A stretch of 64,000 nucleotides of DNA from Brucellaceae bacterium (GTDB lineage Bacteria; Pseudomonadota; Alphaproteobacteria; Rhizobiales; Rhizobiaceae). The translations under genes were made by a program, and so were the position numbers. The notes under the pieces are model-generated. The model saw nothing but the letters and a program-made list of their open reading frames with translations. It was not told the DNA's origin and did no database searches. This document shows, one piece after another, positions 1 through 8,088 of the stretch; the stretch's first letter is position 1, and each line of letters starts with the position of its first letter. The stretch is from the NCBI GenBank assembly GCA_020637755.1, contig JACKJW010000001.1, positions 62,001-126,000 of the forward strand. Reading direction: 5' to 3'.

Positions 1-257
1 GAGATCTTTTCCACGAAGGCGGCCTTGTCGACCGGTTTGAACAGGCCCGAGCGCTTCAGATCCGCGGCAACCACCTCGGAAATTTGCGCGCCGACACCCG
101 TGCCGGACAGGAAGTCGGTGATGGCGATGGGCAGCGGCTCCACCACGCCCCGGTTCACGTCGATCTCCACCAGCGCGCGCGCCGGAAGCACCGGTGCCGC
201 AATCAGGGACGCCAGCGATGCCGCGGCGACGAAGGCTGCCTTGATGAATGTCTTCAT
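1..257 (-). CDS. tolB: TolB, Tol-Pal periplasmic beta-propeller protein (5' part only)
   Basis: Only the first ~85 residues lie in the window; the gene runs off the left edge. The reading frame starts at an ATG at 257 with a Sec signal peptide (MKTFIKAAFVAAASLASLIA) and continues into LVEIDVNRGVVEPLPIAITD, the characteristic start of mature alphaproteobacterial TolB. TolB is a periplasmic protein linking TolA and Pal and supports outer-membrane constriction during division. It lies 48 bp downstream of tolA on the same strand, in the standard tolQ-tolR-tolA-tolB order. Identification is firm; the rest of the protein cannot be judged. Confidence 0.95.
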   Translation of the reverse strand, partial: MKTFIKAAFVAAASLASLIAAPVLPARALVEIDVNRGVVEPLPIAITDFLSGTGVGAQISEVVAADLKRSGLFKPVDKAAFVEKI

Positions 258-305
258 GGTCTGTCTGCTTCCTTTCCTGATCCCGCCCCGTTTCGTCCCG
301 GGCGG

Positions 306-1361
306 TCAGAAGAACATGTCCGTCGGATCGAAATTCACGATGACTTCGCTCCAGGTCTCGTATTTGCCGGATGGCACCGTCAGGCCGCGCATGTTGCATT
401 TCTGGATCGCGCGGATGGCCGAGCGGTCGAAACTCGGATTGCCCGAGGATTTGGTGACGGTCGGTGTGCCTTCCAGCTTGCCCTGCCGGTCGAGATTGAA
501 CTTCACCGACACTTTAAGCTTGTCGGGATCGGTGATGCCCGCATCGATCGACCAGCAACCGCCGATCTGCTCACGCAGCGCGTCCATTTCCGCGCGCGTG
601 AGCTTCGGCGCATTGGTGCGGCTGTTGCCGGCTGCGGCTTCCCTGGTCTCGCGCTTGGCCCCGGTCCCGGCTGGCTTTTCCTTGTTGATCAGCGCCTTGA
701 TGTCGTCTTCCAGCGCCGCCGTATCCGACTTCTCCGCCTTGGGGGCCTTCTTGTCCTCCTGTGGCTTGTCGGAATCCTTGCGTTCGGGTGCCTTGGCGGT
801 CTGGGCGGGGGCCGGAGGTGTCGGGCGCGCCTGCGGAACTGGCGTCGTATCGGGCAGCTTGACGGCCGTTTCGCTTTCCTTTGGCGTCTCGATCGCCTCC
901 TTCACCGGGTCGGGCTTGACCTCTTGCTTCGGTGCCGGCTCGCTCTTCACCTCGGTGGCAGGAACCGGCTTGGGCTCGGCCTTGGGCTGCGGTTTCGGTT
1001 CAGGCTTGGGGACGGGTGCGGGCACCGGGTCCGGTTCGGATTTCGGGGCCTCGGCCGCCTCGACCTTGCGCGGAGCCGGTGTCGGCGTCGGCGCATTGTC
1101 CAGGTCGATGGTGTTGTCGCCGGCGTTGATGGCGTCCTTGACGATATCGGGACGCTTGGTCGGCTTCGGCGCAGGCGTTTCCTTCACCGGCGCCTTCTTG
1201 TCGCCCTTCACAAGCTGGGCGAGCTCCGTTTCGGTGATCGTGGAGACAGGCAGGCTTTCCACCACCTCGAACGGCTTCGGCGCGGTGAGCGTCAGCAGGC
1301 CGACAGCCAGCAGCGCACCGTGCAGAAGGACCGAGGTGGTAAGGCCGGCCTTCATGTCCAT
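306..1361 (-). CDS. tolA: TolA, envelope-spanning Tol-Pal protein
   Basis: 351 residues. One N-terminal membrane segment (about residues 9-27) is followed by a long Pro/Lys/Glu/Ala-rich middle (about 75-235), typical of the periplasm-spanning arm of TolA, and a C-terminal TonB-like domain (about 255-351; GGCWSIDAGITDPDKLKVSV, IQKCNMRG with a conserved Cys). TolA transmits proton-motive-force energy from TolQ/TolR to Pal and TolB. Its ATG overlaps the tolR stop by one base (TGATG), which suggests translational coupling. The low-complexity middle makes residue-level homology weak, but position and both end domains fix the assignment. Confidence 0.95.
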   Translation of the reverse strand: MDMKAGLTTSVLLHGALLAVGLLTLTAPKPFEVVESLPVSTITETELAQLVKGDKKAPVKETPAPKPTKRPDIVKDAINAGDNTIDLDNAPTPTPAPRKVEAAEAPKSEPDPVPAPVPKPEPKPQPKAEPKPVPATEVKSEPAPKQEVKPDPVKEAIETPKESETAVKLPDTTPVPQARPTPPAPAQTAKAPERKDSDKPQEDKKAPKAEKSDTAALEDDIKALINKEKPAGTGAKRETREAAAGNSRTNAPKLTRAEMDALREQIGGCWSIDAGITDPDKLKVSVKFNLDRQGKLEGTPTVTKSSGNPSFDRSAIRAIQKCNMRGLTVPSGKYETWSEVIVNFDPTDMFF

Positions 1362-1813
1362 CAGCCGTTCTCGTCCTGAAGCGTGACAAGGCCGACATTC
1401 TCGAACCCGCCAGCCTGGATGCGCGACATCACGCGCATGACAGAACCGTAATCGATGGCCTTGTCGCCACGTACGAAGATGCGCGCGTCCGAGCCGGTCG
1501 ACTTGATCGCCTGAAGCTTGGCGACGACATCATCCAGGCCGATCTCCTCTTCCTGCAGGAAGATGCGGCCCTGCCCGTCCACCGAGACCACCAGCGGCTG
1601 GGTTTCCGAATTCATCGGCTTGGCATCGGTCTGCGGCAGGTCCACCGGCACACCGGCGGTCAGCATCGGCGCCGTCACCATGAAGATGATCAGCAGCACC
1701 AGCATCACGTCGACCAGCGGCGTGACGTTGATTTCCGAAATGACACCACGGCGCTGGCCACGCCTGCGATGGCCGCGTCCGCCTGCTCCATTGTTGCCCG
1801 TCGACATGCCCAT
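1361..1813 (-). CDS. tolR: TolR, ExbD/TolR-family proton-channel subunit
   Basis: 150 residues. After a basic, glycine-rich N-terminus the protein shows ISEINVTPLVDVMLVLLIIF, the ExbD/TolR signature, with the membrane Asp that takes part in proton flow. The remainder is a periplasmic domain. TolR works with TolQ in the inner membrane to energise TolA. It begins 24 bp after tolQ and overlaps tolA by one base, so the four genes look like a single operon. Length and motif are normal for the family. Confidence 0.96.
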   Translation of the reverse strand: MGMSTGNNGAGGRGHRRRGQRRGVISEINVTPLVDVMLVLLIIFMVTAPMLTAGVPVDLPQTDAKPMNSETQPLVVSVDGQGRIFLQEEEIGLDDVVAKLQAIKSTGSDARIFVRGDKAIDYGSVMRVMSRIQAGGFENVGLVTLQDENG

Positions 1814-1837
1814 GGTTCAAACCCTCCGGGATCGTAC

Positions 1838-2560
1838 TCAGGCCGCCGCCTGCTGGCGCGGCGCGGACCTCTCGTCGATCTGGCGCGACAGGATGGCGGA
1901 GAACTCGTCGGCAAAGCCCTCCATCCGGCCGCCGAGCTTGGAGGCGTCGGACGACAGCTTGTTGTAGGCGATGACGGCAGGGATGGCAGCCATCAGGCCA
2001 ATGGCAGTGGCCAGCAGCGCCTCGGCAATGCCGGGTGCCACGACGGCGAGGTTGGTCGATTTGGAGCCGGCAATTGCCTGGAAGGAGGTCATGATGCCGA
2101 CGACCGTTCCGAACAGGCCGATGAAGGGGGCAGCCGAGCCCACCGTGGCAAGGAAACCGAGGCGGCTTTCCAGCCCTTCCATCTCACGCGTCAGCGCCAG
2201 GTCCATCGCCTTGTCGATACGGGTCTGGAGCGCGAGCGGCGAGCGGGCGCCCTTCTCGAAACTTTTCTTCCACTCGCGCATGGCGGCCACGAAGATCGAT
2301 CCCATGCCGCTGGTCTTGCGTTCAGAGAGCGTACGGTAAAGTTCCTCCAGCGACTGGCCGGACCAGAACGTGTTCTCGAAGCGGTTCAGCGCCAGACGCA
2401 TGCGCGAAAAGGCGATCGCCTTGTCCACGATGATCGCCCAAGTCCACACCGAGGCGAGCAGCAGCCCGATCATCACCAGCTTGACCACCCAGCCGGCCTG
2501 CATGAACAAAGCCCAGATGGACAGATCGCCGCCCGGGGCTGCAAGTGCCACTTGTTCCAT
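1838..2560 (-). CDS. tolQ: TolQ, MotA/TolQ/ExbB proton-channel subunit
   Basis: 240 residues starting at MEQVALAAPGGDLSIWALFM. The frame is open a further 118 codons upstream, but that stretch has no membrane character and would overlap ybgC; the ATG at 2560 has a good ribosome-binding site (AAAGGGA) and gives normal TolQ length. Three membrane segments are visible (about 18-40, 133-160, 170-195), the last two flanking the conserved channel region (APFIGLFGTVVGIMTSFQAI). TolQ forms the proton channel with TolR. It is the first gene of the tolQRAB run; ybgC lies 247 bp upstream on the same strand. Confidence 0.96.
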   Translation of the reverse strand: MEQVALAAPGGDLSIWALFMQAGWVVKLVMIGLLLASVWTWAIIVDKAIAFSRMRLALNRFENTFWSGQSLEELYRTLSERKTSGMGSIFVAAMREWKKSFEKGARSPLALQTRIDKAMDLALTREMEGLESRLGFLATVGSAAPFIGLFGTVVGIMTSFQAIAGSKSTNLAVVAPGIAEALLATAIGLMAAIPAVIAYNKLSSDASKLGGRMEGFADEFSAILSRQIDERSAPRQQAAA

Positions 2561-2760
2561 AATGGTTCGAATCCCTTTGGTCTGGGGTTGCAGGTCCGGT
2601 CCGGCCCGCTTTGCCCCGTCTCGTCTTCCGCGCGTGTCCGGTGTGGGCTGGCGACGTATCAATGAGGTCAGCCAATCCCGGCCTTTTCCGGGCAAAATTT
2701 GGTTAAACAAAGGCGTCGCCGCCCTGTCTTCGCAAATGCGGTAAGCTTGGATCAACATGG

Positions 2761-2775
2761 TTAAGGATGCGTTAG
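2761..2775. promoter_or_regulatory. Near-match to a CtrA box upstream of tolQ
   Basis: TTAA-N7-TTAG, a seven-of-eight match to the CtrA consensus TTAA-N7-TTAA. It lies 201 bp upstream of the tolQ start in the ybgC-tolQ gap. The distance is long and one half-site is imperfect, so this is only a candidate. It is listed because two perfect boxes occur elsewhere in the window and cell division is a Tol-Pal function. Confidence 0.2.
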
Positions 2776-2807
2776 GAGACGCGCCGCCGCGCGGGCCCCT
2801 GCCGGGA

Positions 2808-3290
2808 TCACGCCATGCCGGAATTGCGGGGTGCAAACACGGCGATCCAGTCCTTGGGAAAGCGGCGCGGCTTGCCCGAAGCGCCGGTGATCGCTGCCTC
2901 GACGCGTGCGCCAATCAGCACCGTGCCCCCGCGCCGGATGGTCTGGCCCATCACGATGCGCGCGCCGGAAATGCTCTCCGTCCAGGTCTCGATCTCCAGC
3001 ACGTCGTCGATGCGTGCCGGTGCCTTGAAATCGATCTCCATGCGCCGCACCACCCAGACGATGGCTTCGCCGAGGCTGCCCTCCGCCAGCTCGGTGTGAT
3101 GGACACCGGCCAGCCGCAAATAGTCGGACCGGCCGCGCTCCAGGAATTCCAGGTAGCGTGCGTGGTAGACAACGCCGGAAAAATCCGTGTCGGCATAGTA
3201 GACACGCGCAAACAGCCGGTGGCCGGAACCGGTCAGCTCTCCTGCCAGCGGAACCGGTTTGCCGCCTGGTTCTTTACCATGATCGCTCAT
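2808..3290 (-). CDS. ybgC: YbgC-type hot-dog acyl-CoA thioesterase
   Basis: 160 residues from the ATG at 3290 (MSDHGKEPGG); a longer open frame upstream is ignored because it has no family similarity and overlaps the divergent gene. It contains the 4-hydroxybenzoyl-CoA thioesterase/YbgC signature RVYYADTDFSGVVYHARYLE, with the catalytic Asp and the Tyr-His pair, then FLERGRSDYLR. YbgC hydrolyses short acyl-CoAs at the inner membrane and is usually linked to the tol-pal cluster, as here. The 247-bp spacer to tolQ leaves room for a separate tolQ promoter. Confidence 0.93.
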   Translation of the reverse strand: MSDHGKEPGGKPVPLAGELTGSGHRLFARVYYADTDFSGVVYHARYLEFLERGRSDYLRLAGVHHTELAEGSLGEAIVWVVRRMEIDFKAPARIDDVLEIETWTESISGARIVMGQTIRRGGTVLIGARVEAAITGASGKPRRFPKDWIAVFAPRNSGMA

Positions 3291-3360
3291 TCCCGCCTGC
3301 CTTAACCGTTGCCGGATGCTTCTGTGCCACATTGGGCGCGACCTTTCCGGGATGACATTG

Positions 3361-4617
3361 ATGAACCGCGCAATCAAGACTTTCATGGCTGTCGGGCTCG
3401 GCACCGCCGCGCTCACGGCCGCCATCCCGGCAAGCGCGGCATCCTTCAAGCCCGCTCCGGGCATCTCGATGGACCTGTGGGTGACATGGCCCGACGAGAG
3501 CCGCTGGAGCGAGAGCGCGGCCATGCTGCCCTTTCCCGAATGGCGGCGCAGCGTCACCATCGACCGGCTCGCCAGGTTGAAGAAACACGGCATCGGCATG
3601 ATCCGTCTGCCGGTCGATCCTTCGCCGTTCCTCTCGGAAAACGCCGCCCCTCTGCGGGACGAGCTGCTGCTATCGGTCGGCGACACCGTGCGCGGCCTTG
3701 CCGGCGCCGGGTTTCGCGTGATCCTCGATCTCCATTCCATCCCGGCCGGGCCGAACCGGTCAATCGGCACCGCCCAAGTGCTCGAAGATGAAACCCTGTT
3801 CGAGGCCTATCTGGCGTTCGTTCGCGACGCGGCCAGGCTCGTGGCCCGTACCGACCCGCAATCCGTGGCACTGGAGGTGATGAACGAGCCGGTGAGCGGT
3901 TGCGCCTCGCAGGAGGAGCGCCTGGACTGGCAGGAAAAGCTGCGGCGGCTCTACGCCGCCGCCCGCGCCTCTGCCCTCGACACGACCCTGATCCTCTCCG
4001 GCGCCTGCTGGGGCACCGCGGAGGGTCTTTCCGCGCTCGACCCGAAAGTCATCCCGGACGGCAATGTGATGTGGTCGTTTCACTCCTACGCGCCTTTCAT
4101 CCTCACCCATCAGGGCGCCGGCTGGACCGGCGACGTCAGCCCCTATGCAACCGGAATTCCCTTTCCGCCCAACGCAGACAATGCGGCTGAGACGGCGTCC
4201 GCCCTTGAGGCGATCCGGCAACGCGTTGACGCCGATGCCCCCTTCCTGCGCAAGGCGGGCATCAAGGCCTTTGTGGAGGAGGAACTGGCGAAGCTCGACA
4301 CGCCCGAAAAGCTCGCCGCCGCCATCGAGGAACCCTTTGCGGCGGTGGCCGGATGGGCGGAGCGGAATGGCATCGCCAGTGGCGATATCATCCTCGGCGA
4401 ATTCGGCATGATCCGGCAGGAATACGGCCATGACTTCGTGATGAAGCCACAATGGCGCGCCGCCTATGTCGAAACGATGATCCGTCAGGCCAAGGCCCGC
4501 GGCTTTGCCTGGTCGGTCTGGGGCTATGGCGGGGCCTTCGGCGTCGTGGAGGAATTCGAGGGCAGGCCCGCCGAACCGGACGTGCTCGACGTCATCGGGC
4601 GGGCCGCCTCGAATTGA
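3361..4617 (+). CDS. Secreted GH5-family glycoside hydrolase (cellulase-like)
   Basis: 418 residues from the ATG at 3361, chosen because it places the signal peptide (MNRAIKTFMAVGLGTAALTA, cleavage near AASA) at the extreme N-terminus; an ATG at 3352 is also possible. GH5 hallmarks: IRLPVD near residue 81, the acid/base Glu176 in VMNEPVSG, His241 and Tyr243 in WSFHSYAPF, and the nucleophile Glu347 in IILGEFGM. It is therefore probably an active beta-glycanase acting outside the cytoplasm; endoglucanase-type activity is the default for the family, but the substrate cannot be read from sequence. It is divergent from ybgC (70 bp) and has no polysaccharide-synthesis genes beside it. Confidence 0.85.
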   Translation: MNRAIKTFMAVGLGTAALTAAIPASAASFKPAPGISMDLWVTWPDESRWSESAAMLPFPEWRRSVTIDRLARLKKHGIGMIRLPVDPSPFLSENAAPLRDELLLSVGDTVRGLAGAGFRVILDLHSIPAGPNRSIGTAQVLEDETLFEAYLAFVRDAARLVARTDPQSVALEVMNEPVSGCASQEERLDWQEKLRRLYAAARASALDTTLILSGACWGTAEGLSALDPKVIPDGNVMWSFHSYAPFILTHQGAGWTGDVSPYATGIPFPPNADNAAETASALEAIRQRVDADAPFLRKAGIKAFVEEELAKLDTPEKLAAAIEEPFAAVAGWAERNGIASGDIILGEFGMIRQEYGHDFVMKPQWRAAYVETMIRQAKARGFAWSVWGYGGAFGVVEEFEGRPAEPDVLDVIGRAASN

Positions 4618-4633
4618 GCGGGTGCTGGCAGCC

Positions 4634-5392
4634 TCAGCCGCCTGCCATCACCGCCTCGGGTATCTCGAAACGCTGGCCGCCAATGGTCACGATGTAGAGA
4701 TCGCTGTTCTGGTCCACCGTCATCTTTGCATCTCCGTCAGCCTGGCTCTGGTCGAAGGAGGTGGGCGTGTTCATCTCGAAGAAGATCACGCGGCTGCCGC
4801 CATCCGGCCAGAACACGGTGATCATTCCATTTCCGTTGCCTTCGCGATTGACCCCGAAATTGCACTGGCCCATCGGCTGCCCGGCCTCCCGCGCACAGGG
4901 TATCTGGCCCGTTGCGTTGAAATCGGTCCCGGCCACCTTGGCGTCCTGCGACGGGGCAGCGGCCGCTGCCTTGCCGTCAATGGCGATCTCCATCGTATAG
5001 TTCGCCACCTCGTCGCGCCGTGCGGCAGAGCGCATCATGTAGACCGAGACCGAGTAGTCGCCATTTGCCGGCAACGCGCCCTCATAGGCGTTGAGCGGAT
5101 CGGTCATGCTCGAATTGGCAAGGGCCTCGTCGCCCGGTCCCTTGCCCGGGCCATAGAGGTTGAAATAGGTCGCTCCATGTTTGGAGGTGAGCTTGAGGCG
5201 GATGGTCTGGCCGGCGCTGGCGCCGATCTTGTACACCACCGAGCCATAGCCCTTGATCTGCCCCTTCACCGTCGTGCCGTTGGCGCCCTTGGTGAAATGC
5301 ACAACCTCGGTGCGCACGTCATCAGCCGCGATGGCAGGCGGCACCGCCATGAGGGCAGCAGCACAGGCGGCAATTCTGAACAGACGGATCAT
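4634..5392 (-). CDS. Secreted protein with an N-terminal PliG-like (g-type lysozyme inhibitor) domain
   Basis: 252 residues with a clear signal peptide (cleavage after AVPPAIA, about residue 22). Residues ~27-138 resemble the PliG fold of Gram-negative lysozyme inhibitors: FTKGANGTTVKGQIKGYGS, then AGQTIRLKL, TYFNLYGPG, LPANGDYSVSVYMMRSAARR. Residues ~160-252 form a second region with two Cys (IPCAREAGQPMGQCNFGVNR) and a WPDGGSRVI motif; I cannot assign a function to it. It is convergent with the GH5 gene, 16 bp apart. PliG proteins protect periplasmic peptidoglycan from host lysozyme; that role here is inferred from resemblance only. Confidence 0.65.
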   Translation of the reverse strand: MIRLFRIAACAAALMAVPPAIAADDVRTEVVHFTKGANGTTVKGQIKGYGSVVYKIGASAGQTIRLKLTSKHGATYFNLYGPGKGPGDEALANSSMTDPLNAYEGALPANGDYSVSVYMMRSAARRDEVANYTMEIAIDGKAAAAAPSQDAKVAGTDFNATGQIPCAREAGQPMGQCNFGVNREGNGNGMITVFWPDGGSRVIFFEMNTPTSFDQSQADGDAKMTVDQNSDLYIVTIGGQRFEIPEAVMAGG

Positions 5393-5462
5393 TGCATTGA
5401 CTCCTTCGAAAATCCTGCCGGCTCGACACGGCTGGCGCTCAATCTGTGGGTGTTGACAGTAA

Positions 5463-6443
5463 TCAGCTCGTGACGATCACAAAATCCTTGCCCGAGCGGC
5501 GGTCAGCCTCCAGCGGCGCATCGGTGGTGATCAGCATCATGCCCGGATGCAGCCGCTTGGTCATGGCCGCGACGAAGGAATTGTCGGCCTTCATCCGCGT
5601 CAGGATATTGGCCGCACCCGGAGCCGCACCCGCCTCGTGGTGATGGCTGACGGCCGACCATTGCAGCCCCTTGGCCCCGTCATGCGCACCTACTAGCACA
5701 AAGACGTTGGAACCGAGCGTCGGCCCTCCGGAAAGCTTCAGCTTGGAGCGCGCGATCACTTCATTGTTCTCGATCAGTTCGATCTCATGACTGGCCGAAG
5801 ACACGATCACCGAATGGATGGGATAGCTTTCACTTTCGCTCCAGTCGGACGGGTGTTTCTTGCCCGCCAGTCCGTTGACTGCATGCACGAATTCCGATTC
5901 CGCGTAGTCGCCAAGCACCATTCCCGGATGCGTCAGTTCCCAGGGATCCGTATGCGAGCCGGCAATGATGACCGGTGTTCCCAGATGCGTGATGCCAAAC
6001 AGCAGTTCTGAAAAATCGATCGGCAGGCGCACGCAGCCGTGGCTTGCCGGATAACCCGGCAGCTTGCCGGCATGCAGCGCGATGCCGGACCAGGTGAGCC
6101 GGTTCATGTTGGGCATCGGCGCGTCATTATAGGTCGAGGACTTGTGGTACTTGTCCTTCTGCAGCACCACGAAGACGCCGGTCGGCGTCTCGTGACCGGC
6201 CTTGCCCGTCGAGCAGGTGGAAACAGCAATGCGCACGCCGTTGCGATAGACATGGACACGCTGCTCGGGGATCGAGACCACCACGGCGACCGGTCCCTTG
6301 GGCTGCCGGTCGGCGTGCCAGGTGAACTCGCCGGGCTTGAGGTCCTTGATGTCCTTCATCACCTCCTTGCCCACCACGTCCGCAGCAAGGAAAACACCGC
6401 CCAGACCCGCAAGCCCGCCCAGAAATTCACGCCTTGAAACCAT
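5463..6443 (-). CDS. Tat-exported L,D-transpeptidase (YkuD family)
   Basis: 326 residues. The N-terminus has a twin-arginine-type signal (SRREFLGGLAGLGGVFLA). The YkuD catalytic site is complete: His124 (IALHAGKLPG), His135 and Cys137 (ASHGCVRLP). These enzymes make 3-3 cross-links in peptidoglycan or attach proteins to it. The C-terminal ~150 residues are an extra region without a recognised motif. A 7-bp inverted repeat lies about 55 bp upstream. Neighbouring GH5 and PliG-like genes are also exported envelope proteins. Confidence 0.9.
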   Translation of the reverse strand: MVSRREFLGGLAGLGGVFLAADVVGKEVMKDIKDLKPGEFTWHADRQPKGPVAVVVSIPEQRVHVYRNGVRIAVSTCSTGKAGHETPTGVFVVLQKDKYHKSSTYNDAPMPNMNRLTWSGIALHAGKLPGYPASHGCVRLPIDFSELLFGITHLGTPVIIAGSHTDPWELTHPGMVLGDYAESEFVHAVNGLAGKKHPSDWSESESYPIHSVIVSSASHEIELIENNEVIARSKLKLSGGPTLGSNVFVLVGAHDGAKGLQWSAVSHHHEAGAAPGAANILTRMKADNSFVAAMTKRLHPGMMLITTDAPLEADRRSGKDFVIVTS

Positions 6444-6498
6444 GGCCTCTGCTCCCGTGAAAGACTATCGAGTGGGAGTTTGCACACGCTAGGCGCGC

Positions 6499-6515
6499 AT
6501 ATTCAAGATGAATAT
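6499..6515. promoter_or_regulatory. Perfect inverted repeat upstream of the L,D-transpeptidase gene
   Basis: ATATTCA-AGA-TGAATAT: 7-bp arms with a 3-bp spacer in an AT-rich patch within the 149-bp gap between ruvB and the transpeptidase gene, whose ATG is at 6443. Size and position suit a repressor or activator site at the transpeptidase promoter. The cognate regulator is unknown. Confidence 0.4.
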
Positions 6516-6592
6516 TCCGTATATTTCAGATATCACTTTTTAGCATGCATGTGGATTGGCCGGGCAGCTTGAAAGGAACGGGTGTCAAGACC

Positions 6593-7630
6593 CTAGTCCT
6601 CGTCGAACAGGTTGGCCTGCATCGCGGCGAGATCCTTCGGCGTTTCAAGCCCGAGATGGCCCCACGCATTGGCTGTCAGCATGCGCCCGCGCGGGGTGCG
6701 CTGGATAAAGCCCTGCTGGATCAGATAGGGCTCAATGATGTCCTCGATGGCGTCGCGCGGTTCCGAAAGCGCCGCCGCGATGGTCTCGATCCCGACCGGC
6801 CCGCCGCCAAAATTGCACGCGATCAGGTTCAGGTAGCGCCGGTCAAGCTGGTCCAGCCCGCGGCTGTCCACTTCCAGCCGGGTCAGTGCCTCGTCCGCGA
6901 TCACCCGGCCAACGCTTTGAGCCTTGGCGACCTCGGCGAAATCGCGCACCCGGCGCAGAAGCCGCCCGGCAATGCGCGGCGTCCCGCGGGAGCGCCGCGC
7001 AATCTCCACCGCGCCGTCGGCTTCCATGGGCAGACCCATGATGCGCGCCCCGCGCCGAACGATCAGTTCCAGTTCATCAACCGTATAGAAATTGAGCCGG
7101 ACCGGAATGCCGAACCGGTCGCGCAGCGGATTGGTCAGCAGGCCCAGGCGCGTCGTGGCGGCCACCAGCGTGAACCTGGCGAGATCGATCTTGACCGAGC
7201 GCGCCGCCGGCCCCTCACCGATGATGAGATCAAGCTGGAAATCCTCCATCGCCGGATAGAGGATTTCCTCCACAGCCGGGTTCAGCCGGTGGATTTCGTC
7301 GATGAAGAGGACGTCACCATCCTCCAGATTGGTGAGAAGCGCGGCCAGATCACCCGCCTTGGCGATCACAGGGCCGGATGTGGAGCGGAAATTGACGCCG
7401 AGCTCCTTGGCCATGATCTGCGCCAGCGTCGTCTTCCCCAGGCCCGGAGGCCCGACGAACAGCACATGATCCAGCGCTTCCTTGCGCGCCTTGGCCGCCT
7501 CGATGAACACTTTCAGGTTGGCGCGCGCCGCCGCCTGCCCGGTGAAATCGTCCAGCGTCTGCGGGCGCAGGCTCGTGTCGAGGTCCTCGCCGCGCTTGTC
7601 TGCCGATAGGAGGCGGTTGGTGTCGTTCAT
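6593..7630 (-). CDS. ruvB: RuvB, Holliday-junction branch-migration ATPase
   Basis: 345 residues from the ATG at 7630 (MNDTNRLLSADKRGEDLDTS); the frame is open 39 codons further but those overlap the preceding gene out of family context. Walker A is GPPGLGKT (about 60-67), Walker B LFIDEIH, sensor ATTRLG, and the C-terminal winged helix ends in GRMLTANAWGHL. RuvB hexamers pump DNA through the RuvA-bound junction. The start overlaps the stop of the upstream membrane-protein gene by four bases (ATGA), so the two are translationally coupled. Confidence 0.97.
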   Translation of the reverse strand: MNDTNRLLSADKRGEDLDTSLRPQTLDDFTGQAAARANLKVFIEAAKARKEALDHVLFVGPPGLGKTTLAQIMAKELGVNFRSTSGPVIAKAGDLAALLTNLEDGDVLFIDEIHRLNPAVEEILYPAMEDFQLDLIIGEGPAARSVKIDLARFTLVAATTRLGLLTNPLRDRFGIPVRLNFYTVDELELIVRRGARIMGLPMEADGAVEIARRSRGTPRIAGRLLRRVRDFAEVAKAQSVGRVIADEALTRLEVDSRGLDQLDRRYLNLIACNFGGGPVGIETIAAALSEPRDAIEDIIEPYLIQQGFIQRTPRGRMLTANAWGHLGLETPKDLAAMQANLFDED

Positions 7631-8088
7631 GCACGCCTCTGTAGGGGGATCGTCACAGCCCAGCAAGCCAGATGGGCAAACAGCGCACAACCGAGGACGG
7701 ATTTGAGCGAGATCACCTCGGGCAGCAGGCAGGCACCGAGAATGCAAATGCCGGTCGTGTCGATGAGCGTGAATGCGGCGGCGAAGACCACACAGCCCGC
7801 GAGCAATCCGGCCCCTATATTAGGGGACGCCCAGGCGACCGCCGCACCGGTCAGCAACGCGGGCAGGGTCGCCATGAAATAGGCAGGAAAGCCCGCAAGC
7901 AGCACATTGACCAGCGTGATGATGGTCAGCCGCCCGCTCTCCATGAAATAGGCCCACAGCCCTGCCCCCAGCGAACCGGCAAGCGGGCCAAGCAGCATGT
8001 AGACAAGCGCGACAATCACGCGCCGCCCGCCCCGTCCGTGCCAGGATGAGGCGCCGGGTTCCGGCGGGTTGTCCTGCGTCGCATTCAC
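7627..8088 (-). CDS. Small multi-pass membrane protein between ruvA and ruvB
   Basis: 153 residues with about four hydrophobic segments (roughly 23-45, 54-76, 80-112, 125-148) after a short polar N-terminus (MNATQDNPPEPGASSWHGRG). I do not recognise a functional family. Its start overlaps the ruvA stop by four bases and its stop overlaps the ruvB start by four bases, so it is locked into the ruvA-ruvB operon. Nothing in it suggests DNA binding. A role linked to repair is possible from context only; it may be a passenger gene. Confidence 0.85.
   Translation of the reverse strand: MNATQDNPPEPGASSWHGRGGRRVIVALVYMLLGPLAGSLGAGLWAYFMESGRLTIITLVNVLLAGFPAYFMATLPALLTGAAVAWASPNIGAGLLAGCVVFAAAFTLIDTTGICILGACLLPEVISLKSVLGCALFAHLACWAVTIPLQRRA

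Noticed and set aside
2561..2914. A 118-residue N-terminal extension of TolQ
   Set aside because: No membrane or family character, overlaps ybgC, and the ATG at 2560 has a good ribosome-binding site and gives normal length.
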